The position numbers and the translations under genes are program-made. Positions 1 to 5,281 of a DNA stretch of 6,166 nucleotides are shown one piece after another. Numbering within the stretch: position 1 is the stretch's first letter; every line of letters begins with the position of its first letter. This DNA comes from an uncultured Acidimicrobiaceae bacterium (GTDB lineage Bacteria > Actinomycetota > Acidimicrobiia > Acidimicrobiales > Ilumatobacteraceae): assembly GCA_903934195.1 (NCBI GenBank), contig CAIZMV010000077.1, positions 1 to 6,166 of the forward strand, read 5' to 3'. The notes below the pieces were generated by a model. It worked only from the letters and a program-made list of their open reading frames with translations, was not told where the DNA came from and ran no database searches.

Positions 1-72
1 GGCAACCTGTGCCGCTGCACCGGTTATCACAACATCGTCAAGTCGGTGCTCGCATGCGCCAACAACAAGTAA
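1..72 (+). CDS. coxS: CO dehydrogenase-type small (2Fe-2S) subunit, C-terminal fragment
   Basis: This is the last 23 codons plus the TAA stop of a gene entering from the left edge. The peptide begins GNLCRCTGY and ends in ANNK. The Cys-Arg-Cys-Thr-Gly-Tyr motif is the hallmark of the C-terminal helical [2Fe-2S] domain of molybdenum hydroxylase small subunits (CoxS, and the matching part of xanthine dehydrogenase); the two cysteines are cluster ligands. In the family this subunit passes electrons from the molybdenum site of the large subunit to the FAD of the medium subunit. The coxM-like gene 13 bases downstream supports the assignment and implies one transcript. The N-terminal plant-ferredoxin-like domain is outside the window, so length and start are unknown. 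The motif cannot separate true CO dehydrogenase from other members of the family. Confidence 0.88.
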   Translation, partial: GNLCRCTGYHNIVKSVLACANNK

Positions 73-75
73 GTC

Positions 76-79
76 GGAG
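76..79 (+). promoter_or_regulatory. Shine-Dalgarno site of coxM
   Basis: GGAG lies six bases upstream of the coxM ATG at 86, between the coxS stop and that start. The good spacing fixes the coxM start, and it contrasts with the SD-less genes elsewhere in the window. Confidence 0.7.
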
Positions 80-85
80 ACACTC

Positions 86-910
86 ATGATTCCTGCACCA
101 TTCGATTACAAGCGCGCATCATCTGCCGCTGAAGCAATCTCACTTGTCGGCGAGTACGGCGAAGACGCAAAGTTCCTTGCTGGTGGCCACAGCTTGTTGC
201 CACTGATGAAGTTGCGCCTTGCGCAACCAGCAGTACTTATTGACATTGCGCGTATTGAAGACTTGTCATACATCCGCGATGCGGGTAGCCACATTGCAAT
301 TGGCGCAATGACTCGTCATATGGACGTTGAAAAATCACCGATCCTTGCCGAGCATGCTCCCCTGCTGTCATTCGCTGCTAGCCACGTCGGCGATCCACAG
401 GTACGCCATCGCGGCACCATCGGTGGTTCCATTGCACACGCAGACTCAGCTTCTGACCTGCCTGCAACTACTTTGGCGCTTGGCGCAACATACGTTGTGC
501 AAGGCCCGAACGGCACGCGTGAAATTGCAGCTGCAGATTTCTATGTTGGTTTCCTCGAATCAGCACTTGCTCCTGATGAAATGCTCACAGAGATTCGCGT
601 TCCGAAAATGAATGGCGCTACATGGGGCTTTCAGAAGTTCAATCGTCGTGCTCAAGACTGGGCCATTGTTGGTGTAGCTGCATGGAAGCGCGGCACAGAG
701 TCCGGCGTTGGTCTTGTCAACATGGGCTCTGTTCCCATTTTGGCAACAAGCGTTGCAAAAGCAATTGCAGGTGGCGCAAGCGTCAGCGATGCAGCAAAAC
801 TTGCTGGTGCAGAAGCAGAACCGCAATCAGACCTCAATGCAAGCGCGGAGTACCGCGTTCACCTTGCAGAGGTCTTGGTGCGCCGAGCACTTGAGTCAAC
901 CAGCAAATAA
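86..910 (+). CDS. coxM: CO dehydrogenase-type medium (FAD-binding) subunit
   Basis: A 274-residue protein, close to the usual length of about 280-290 for the FAD subunit of molybdenum hydroxylases. Two FAD-binding signatures are visible: AGGHSLLP at residues 32-39 and TIGGSIAHAD at 111-120, with the family's SASDLPA context just after. Residues 1-170 form the PCMH-type FAD domain. The rest, including the RRAQDWAIVGVA stretch around 187-198, matches the CO-dehydrogenase flavoprotein C-terminal domain. In the family it accepts electrons from the 2Fe-2S subunit and hands them to quinones or another acceptor at the inner face of the membrane. It sits 13 bases after coxS with a good SD site. The gene order S then M, with no large subunit between them, means CoxL must lie upstream or elsewhere. 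The substrate of the complex cannot be inferred from this subunit. Confidence 0.93.
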   Translation: MIPAPFDYKRASSAAEAISLVGEYGEDAKFLAGGHSLLPLMKLRLAQPAVLIDIARIEDLSYIRDAGSHIAIGAMTRHMDVEKSPILAEHAPLLSFAASHVGDPQVRHRGTIGGSIAHADSASDLPATTLALGATYVVQGPNGTREIAAADFYVGFLESALAPDEMLTEIRVPKMNGATWGFQKFNRRAQDWAIVGVAAWKRGTESGVGLVNMGSVPILATSVAKAIAGGASVSDAAKLAGAEAEPQSDLNASAEYRVHLAEVLVRRALESTSK

Positions 911-913
911 CAT
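908..913 (+). promoter_or_regulatory. Candidate -10 element (TAACAT) for a leaderless PAP2 transcript
   Basis: TAACAT fits the actinobacterial -10 consensus TANNNT. Exactly six bases separate it from the ATG at 920, so transcription would start on or next to the start codon. No SD site precedes that ATG. The first three bases are also the coxM stop codon. I see no convincing -35 box. This is inference from position and pattern. Confidence 0.4.
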
Positions 914-919
914 CTGCTC

Positions 920-1840
920 ATGAAAGCAGCCGAGAATTCCCTCGGCACGCTTCGTCCATATGTCCTTCTGACATACATCGCAGTGTTCCTATGGAGCATT
1001 GTCGAATATGGCATTCCAGTTGATCGCATCGCAGTCCTTTTGTGGATGTTCGGCGCATTTGCTTGCGCATCACTTGGTCGTAATCGTGAACAAGTAATTC
1101 AAATGCTGCGCGACTGGGCACTGATGGTCGTTATTTACATGGCGTACGACTACAGCCGCGGCACAGCAGACCAATGGGGTATCGGTGTTAACTACACCGC
1201 ATTACGCGATCTTGACTCGCTGATTACCTTTGGTCGCGAACCAATTTCAGGAATGCAACGACGCTTCTACACACCAAACGATGTGAAGTGGTATGACGTC
1301 GTTGGTTCCGTTATCTACATGACACATTTTGTTTTCCCGGTATTGCCACTTGTCTTTCTACGAATACGTAACCGCGCATCTTGGCTGCACTATGTACGTC
1401 GATTCTCACTCACGCTCGGAATTTCAGTATTTATCTTCATCATCTTCCCAGCAGCTCCACCATGGATGGCCTCACGTGAGGGTTACTTGCCACCCATTCA
1501 ACGCATCACAGGTCGTGGCTGGTTGGAACTACACCTGAAGACCGTTTCGAAAACTCTTGATCGTGGCGCAGGTGTTCTGAACGCCGTTGCCCCAATGCCT
1601 TCACTTCATGCCGGAATGGCTTTACTGGTCGCGTTGTGGTTCTTTCGCAATTGCAAGCCATGGATACGCATTGCTGCACTCGCCTTCCCTGTCGCAATGC
1701 TGACAGCACTGGTGTACTTCGGCGAGCACTTCATCATTGATGGCCTAGCTGGCTGGGCAGTAGTTCTTCTCGCCTGGTTCCTTGCCAACAAGTGGGAAGA
1801 ACGCACTGCGCGTAAGAAAGTTAACTCTCGAACTGAATAA
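920..1840 (+). CDS. PAP2-superfamily integral membrane protein (inositol phosphorylceramide synthase-like)
   Basis: A 306-residue polytopic membrane protein. Hydrophobic segments lie at about 13-30, 33-52, 64-78, 127-148, 163-182, 229-242, 250-267 and 272-290, and the C-terminus is basic. The PAP2 catalytic signatures are present: APMPSLH at 224-230 (His230) and GEHFIIDGLAGW at 268-279 (His270, Asp274). The PAAPPWMA stretch at 177-184 is typical of the Aur1/IPC-synthase-like PAP2 branch common in actinobacteria. Members act on lipid phosphates or transfer phospho-headgroups, with the active site at the membrane surface; the substrate here is unknown. The gene starts nine bases after coxM but has no SD site, so it may have its own leaderless transcript. 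It is not a known cox component. Its last 20 bases overlap the 3' end of the opposite-strand Dabb gene. Confidence 0.85.
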   Translation: MKAAENSLGTLRPYVLLTYIAVFLWSIVEYGIPVDRIAVLLWMFGAFACASLGRNREQVIQMLRDWALMVVIYMAYDYSRGTADQWGIGVNYTALRDLDSLITFGREPISGMQRRFYTPNDVKWYDVVGSVIYMTHFVFPVLPLVFLRIRNRASWLHYVRRFSLTLGISVFIFIIFPAAPPWMASREGYLPPIQRITGRGWLELHLKTVSKTLDRGAGVLNAVAPMPSLHAGMALLVALWFFRNCKPWIRIAALAFPVAMLTALVYFGEHFIIDGLAGWAVVLLAWFLANKWEERTARKKVNSRTE

Positions 1841-2114
1841 CGGCTCGAGTGGCCACGTATGGCCCGAACACTTCAGCACGAATTCTGTTGTGTTCGTCAG
1901 CGGTGTCATATGCATGCCATGCCGCAACATCTTCAAACACTGCTGACACTGCAAAATCAGCTGCAGTAGATGTATGCCCAGCATTTGGCCCACAGTTATA
2001 CGAAACGAGACCGTCAAGAGTTGCTGCATACTTGCGCAATTCATTTGCAGCAATTGCAGGGTGTCCGGCAGGAACTTTGTCGTTCCAAGTAAATAGCACG
2101 ATGTGATGAAGCAT
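1821..2114 (-). CDS. Dabb (stress-responsive alpha/beta-barrel) domain protein
   Basis: A 97-residue protein, the normal size of a single-domain Dabb (dimeric alpha-beta barrel) protein. It opens with the characteristic HHIVLFTW beta strand (residues 3-10). It carries the central DFAVSAVFED segment (53-62), then the AWHAYDTADEH helix region (65-75), and ends in VATRAVIQFE (87-96), all in the expected Dabb order. These proteins form ferredoxin-like dimers. Some are enzymes or accessory factors (monooxygenases, cyclases), many have no known function, and I cannot assign a reaction. It starts nine bases after the SDR stop on the same strand, so the two probably form an operon and may act together. 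The 3' end runs 20 bases into the convergent PAP2 gene. Upstream is TAGGTT at the leaderless -10 position rather than a clear SD site. Confidence 0.85.
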   Translation of the reverse strand: MLHHIVLFTWNDKVPAGHPAIAANELRKYAATLDGLVSYNCGPNAGHTSTAADFAVSAVFEDVAAWHAYDTADEHNRIRAEVFGPYVATRAVIQFES

Positions 2115-2120
2115 GAATTG

Positions 2121-2126
2121 AACCTA
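2121..2126 (-). promoter_or_regulatory. Candidate -10 element (TAGGTT) upstream of the Dabb gene
   Basis: Read on the minus strand, TAGGTT ends six bases before the Dabb ATG, the same geometry as at the PAP2, SDR and coxD starts. It begins with the TAG stop of the SDR gene. The AGG inside it could instead act as a weak ribosome binding site in a shared SDR-Dabb transcript, so the promoter reading is tentative. Confidence 0.3.
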
Positions 2127-2870
2127 TAACAATCCGGCGTATGAACCGCCATCAACGTGCAATTGCACACCAGTCATGAACTTGGCTGAGTCGCTGCACA
2201 TGAACGCACCAATACGACCGAAGTCGTCAGCATCTCCCATGATGCCAGCAGGAATACCCATCGCTTTTACATCGGGGTTCGCGCCGTACAACTGCGTGAT
2301 GCGATCAGTGGCATGAGTACCTGGTTGAATCGAATTAACAGTGACTCCGTCACCAGCAACTTCTCTGGCGAGAGTCTTTAGGAATCCAGTTACTCCGGCA
2401 CGAGCCGTGTTCGACAAAATCAAGTTGTTCATCGGCTGACGCACTGCAACAGATGTAATTGCAAGCACGCGACCCCACTTGCGTTCACGCATCGGCGGAA
2501 CTGCTACCTGACACATTGCAACAACACTGAGCAAGTTCTTTTGCAGCGCTTCTAAATATTGCTCTTCAGGTGTCTGGGCAAAGCCACCTGGAGGCGGACC
2601 GCCACCATTCGCAACAAGAATGTCAACAGAGCCGAGCATTGCAATTGCACGTTCTGCAAACTCACGTCCGCCAACGTCGGTAGAAACGTCACACACAAAT
2701 CCGGTGGCTCCATGCCCGATTTCACTGAGAGCCTTCTCTAAGCGATTCTCATCACGACCACATACAACGACACGAACTCCATCCGCAGCGAGCGCCTTGG
2801 CGGTGCCAAGGCCTAATCCAGCAGTTCCAGCTGCAATCGCAGCCGTTTTCCCCGTGAGTCCAAGATCCAT
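2124..2870 (-). CDS. Atypical short-chain dehydrogenase/reductase (SDR)
   Basis: A 248-residue SDR-type Rossmann protein, the usual length for a classical SDR. Order of elements: glycine-rich loop AAGTAGLGLG (13-22), CGRDENRL (37-44) in the cofactor-selecting region, CDVS (60-63) adenine pocket, ANGGGPPPGGF (88-98) in place of NNAG, catalytic-region ITSVAV (138-143, Ser140), NTARAGVTGF (154-163), VNSIQPG (178-184), and the C-terminal HVDGGS (238-243). The usual YxxxK pair appears replaced by Ser153 and Arg157, and the glycine loop is imperfect. This resembles the FabG-like subgroup known to lack a full catalytic tetrad, so chemistry and substrate are uncertain. I chose the ATG at 2870 because the SDR fold starts at once (MDLGLTGK). 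The longer reading from 3014 would add 48 arginine-rich residues and overlap the divergent FAD gene. It is probably co-transcribed with the Dabb gene. Confidence 0.88.
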   Translation of the reverse strand: MDLGLTGKTAAIAAGTAGLGLGTAKALAADGVRVVVCGRDENRLEKALSEIGHGATGFVCDVSTDVGGREFAERAIAMLGSVDILVANGGGPPPGGFAQTPEEQYLEALQKNLLSVVAMCQVAVPPMRERKWGRVLAITSVAVRQPMNNLILSNTARAGVTGFLKTLAREVAGDGVTVNSIQPGTHATDRITQLYGANPDVKAMGIPAGIMGDADDFGRIGAFMCSDSAKFMTGVQLHVDGGSYAGLL

Positions 2871-2876
2871 ACACCC

Positions 2877-2882
2877 ACAGTA
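2877..2882 (-). promoter_or_regulatory. Candidate -10 element (TACTGT) for a leaderless SDR transcript
   Basis: On the minus strand TACTGT matches TANNNT and ends six bases before the ATG at 2870. The bases between are GGGTGT, with no proper SD. It lies in the 56-base divergent region shared with the FAD oxidoreductase. A -35 box at normal spacing is not evident. Confidence 0.42.
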
Positions 2883-2897
2883 ACCATGCAGCTCAGC

Positions 2898-2903
2898 TAG
2901 CCT
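2898..2903 (+). promoter_or_regulatory. Possible -10 element (TAGCCT) of the FAD oxidoreductase gene
   Basis: The only TANNNT match I see on the plus strand of the divergent intergenic region. A start six or seven bases downstream would give a leader of about 17 bases that includes the SD site at 2913-2920. There is no clear -35 box, so this is weak. Confidence 0.22.
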
Positions 2904-2912
2904 GACTGTCAC

Positions 2913-2920
2913 AAGGTGGT
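2913..2920 (+). promoter_or_regulatory. Strong Shine-Dalgarno site of the FAD oxidoreductase
   Basis: AAGGTGGT, one mismatch from AAGGAGGT, lies six bases before the ATG at 2927. It fixes that start and shows the organism uses SD-led initiation alongside the SD-less starts. Confidence 0.75.
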
Positions 2921-2926
2921 GAAACC

Positions 2927-4333
2927 ATGGACGAGCGTCATCTCGACGCGATCGCCGACGCAGATACATATCCCTACTGGTATGAAGACGTAGACGAACC
3001 CGATTCGAACCCAACCCTGGTCCGCACCGAAAGCTGTGACCTCTGCATTATTGGCGGTGGCTACACAGGCCTCTGGACTGCCATTTTGGCCAAAGAACGT
3101 GACCCATCACGTGATGTCATTCTGATTGAAGCCCATGAAGTGGGGTCAGCTGCCAGCGGACGTAACGGTGGCTTTGTTGATTCATCGTTAACGCACGGCA
3201 TTGCAAATGCGCAATCGCGATTCCCAGATGAAGTCGCAGTGCTTGAAGAACTTGGCCTGAAGAATCTCAATGACATTGAAGCTGCAGTCAAGAAATACAA
3301 CATTGATTGTGATTGGGAGCGCACAGGTGCAATTGACGTTGCAACGACTACTCACCCAACGTCATATCTCGATGAACTACGCGACGATTATGCACACCTG
3401 CGCAAATTGGGGCAAAAAGTTACGTGGCTAGATCGCGACGCAATGCAAGCACAAGTTCACTCACCTTTGTACACCGGCGGCTTATGGCGACACGACACTG
3501 CGGCACTTATAGACCCTGCACGTTTGGTGTGGGGCCTAAAGGCCACAGCCGAATCATTAGGTGTACGCATCTATGAAGATTCAAAAGCTTTATCAATGGA
3601 AAAAGATGGAGTAGGCGTACTTGTCACCACTCCTCTTGGTCGTATTCGTGCAGGCAAGGTTGCACTTGCCACAAATGCATTCAAACCGGTACTCAAGCGT
3701 CTTAGTAACTATGTAGCGCCGGTCTATGACTACTGCATGGTCACAGAGCCTCTGACGCAATCACAGCTTGACTCCATCGGATGGAAGGGCCGTCAAGGCC
3801 TCAGCGATATTCCAAACCAGTTTCATTACTACCGACTCACTGAAGACAACCGCATCTTGTGGGGCGGATACGACGCCGTGTATTTCTTTGCAGGAAAAGT
3901 ACGCCAAGAAAATGAATCGCGTCCAGAATCCTGGGCCATGTTGTCTCAGCATTTCTTTGAAACATTTCCACAACTTGAAGGCGTTCGCTTTTCTCACATG
4001 TGGGGCGGCGTTATCGACACGTGCAGTCGTTTCTGTGTGTTCTGGGGTAAAGCAATGGGCGGTCGCGTGTCATACGCACTTGGCTATACAGGCTTAGGTG
4101 TCGCAGCATCTCGATTCGGCGCCGAAGTCATGCTTGACCTCATTGACGGTCGTCGCACTCGAGCAACAGCAACTGAATTCGTACGTACAAAGCCTGTGCC
4201 GTTCCCTCCAGAGCCATTTCGATTCATTGGTATTCAAGCCACTCGGTGGTCTCTTGATCATGAAGACAAGACCGGAACGCGCAATACATGGCTGCGCACC
4301 CTTGACCGATTCGGTCTCGGATGGGACTCATAG
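2927..4333 (+). CDS. FAD-dependent oxidoreductase of the D-amino-acid oxidase (DAO) family
   Basis: A 468-residue flavoprotein. After an acidic N-terminus of about 37 residues it has the dinucleotide-binding fold: CIIGGGYTGLW (40-50, GxGxxG at 43-48) and the acidic end of the second strand at LIEA (Glu68), then SGRNGG (77-82), typical of the DAO/glycine oxidase/gamma-glutamylputrescine oxidase branch. Further family stretches are FHYYRLTEDNRILWGGYD (299-316), the tandem HMWGG (357-361), and the C-terminal FAD loop GYTGLGVAASRFGAE (386-400). The PFPPEPFRF tail (425-433) with RTLDRFGLGWDS at the very end is shared by actinobacterial relatives. These enzymes oxidise amines or amino acids to imines, usually in the cytoplasm; the substrate here is unknown. 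There is no signal peptide. It is divergent from the SDR gene and lies 24 bases before coxD. Nothing ties it to the cox enzyme except position. Confidence 0.88.
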   Translation: MDERHLDAIADADTYPYWYEDVDEPDSNPTLVRTESCDLCIIGGGYTGLWTAILAKERDPSRDVILIEAHEVGSAASGRNGGFVDSSLTHGIANAQSRFPDEVAVLEELGLKNLNDIEAAVKKYNIDCDWERTGAIDVATTTHPTSYLDELRDDYAHLRKLGQKVTWLDRDAMQAQVHSPLYTGGLWRHDTAALIDPARLVWGLKATAESLGVRIYEDSKALSMEKDGVGVLVTTPLGRIRAGKVALATNAFKPVLKRLSNYVAPVYDYCMVTEPLTQSQLDSIGWKGRQGLSDIPNQFHYYRLTEDNRILWGGYDAVYFFAGKVRQENESRPESWAMLSQHFFETFPQLEGVRFSHMWGGVIDTCSRFCVFWGKAMGGRVSYALGYTGLGVAASRFGAEVMLDLIDGRRTRATATEFVRTKPVPFPPEPFRFIGIQATRWSLDHEDKTGTRNTWLRTLDRFGLGWDS

Positions 4334-4345
4334 GGCTCTATCCCC

Positions 4346-4351
4346 TACGCT
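4346..4351 (+). promoter_or_regulatory. Candidate -10 element (TACGCT) for a leaderless coxD transcript
   Basis: TACGCT matches TANNNT and ends six bases before the GTG at 4358. The 24-base gap after the FAD gene contains no purine-rich SD site. If correct, coxD-coxE has its own promoter independent of the FAD oxidoreductase. No -35 box is obvious. Confidence 0.42.
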
Positions 4352-4357
4352 CTATAC

Positions 4358-5281
4358 GTGTCATACGAGCCGAAAACCACTCAAGAAGTCGCTGATGGGC
4401 TTGCCGCACACGGATACTTAGCTGACGAAGGTCTTGTCACTGCCGTCTTTCTTGCACTCACATTGCACCGTCCTCTCTTTCTTGAAGGCGAAGCGGGTGT
4501 TGGCAAAACAGAACTCGCAAAAAGCATTGCTCGTTGGCAAAATGCCGAACTGATTCGTTTGCAGTGTTACGAAGGAATTGACGCAGCACAGGCTGTGTAT
4601 GACTGGGATTACTCGCGCCAGTTGTTGCACCTACGCGCAGCCGAAGCATCTGGTGAAGCAGCGCAATCCGGGACCGCAGAACTTGAAGGCCAACTGTACG
4701 ACGAGCGGTTTTTGCTGAAGCGTGCACTGCTTCGCGCTATTGACTACGGGCATACCACTCCCCCTGTATTGCTGATCGATGAAATTGACCGTGCCGATGA
4801 TGAGTTCGAGGCGTACCTCTTAGAAGTGTTGTCAGACTTTCAAGTAACAGTTCCCGAAATCGGAACCTTTCGTACCGACAACCCACCCATCGTGATTCTC
4901 ACGTCAAACCGCACTCGAGATGTTCACGATGCACTGAAGCGTCGCTGTTTGTATCACTGGGTTGAACATCCTTCGTTTGATCGCGAAGTCGAAATCGTGC
5001 GCATGAGAGTTCCTGAAGCAAGCGAAGTTCTTGCTCGTCAGGTTGCCGGCGCAGTCGAAGCACTTCGCGCCATCAATTTGTACAAGCCACCCGGTGTGGC
5101 AGAAACAATTGACTGGGCAGCAGCACTTGGCCGACTCGGCATCACAGAGATTGATGAAACAGTTCTCGACCGCACTCTTGGCACTGTGCTGAAATACCGC
5201 GAAGATCACAGTCGTGTTCGCGATCACGGAATCGCTGGCGTCGTTCAACAGGCATTCGACCGTGGCCTCCTTCACGGTTGA
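4358..5281 (+). CDS. coxD: CoxD-like MoxR-family AAA+ ATPase
   Basis: A 307-residue AAA+ protein with Walker A GEAGVGKT (44-51, Lys50), Walker B LLIDEID (138-144, Asp141/Glu142), sensor-1 Asn184 in TSNRTRD, and an arginine-finger candidate in ALKRRC (Arg195/Arg196). The segment YEGIDAAQAVYDWDYSRQLL (71-90) is the signature of the CoxD group within the MoxR family, and the length matches. In Oligotropha carboxidovorans CoxD acts as a chaperone-like ATPase needed to sulfurate the molybdenum centre of CO dehydrogenase; here that role is inferred by homology. I chose the GTG at 4358 because the family's N-terminal helix (TTQEVADGLAAHGY) follows directly. The gene overlaps coxE by 20 bases, so the two are almost certainly translated from one message. 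Confidence 0.92.
   Translation: MSYEPKTTQEVADGLAAHGYLADEGLVTAVFLALTLHRPLFLEGEAGVGKTELAKSIARWQNAELIRLQCYEGIDAAQAVYDWDYSRQLLHLRAAEASGEAAQSGTAELEGQLYDERFLLKRALLRAIDYGHTTPPVLLIDEIDRADDEFEAYLLEVLSDFQVTVPEIGTFRTDNPPIVILTSNRTRDVHDALKRRCLYHWVEHPSFDREVEIVRMRVPEASEVLARQVAGAVEALRAINLYKPPGVAETIDWAAALGRLGITEIDETVLDRTLGTVLKYREDHSRVRDHGIAGVVQQAFDRGLLHG

Noticed and set aside
1827..1849. Inverted repeat CTCGA / TCGAG at the convergent junction, as a possible terminator.
   Set aside because: Only five pairs with a 13-base loop and no following T run; it lies partly within coding sequence, so a hairpin terminator is not supported.
1745..2170. A 141-codon minus-strand open frame over the PAP2/Dabb/SDR junction.
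   Set aside because: It is a shadow of the Dabb gene in another frame, is rich in Cys, Leu and Met, matches no family, and overlaps three well-supported genes.
2871..3014. A 48-residue N-terminal extension of the SDR reading frame.
   Set aside because: It is arginine-rich without SDR similarity, would overlap the start of the FAD oxidoreductase by 88 bases, and the SDR fold begins exactly at the ATG at 2870.
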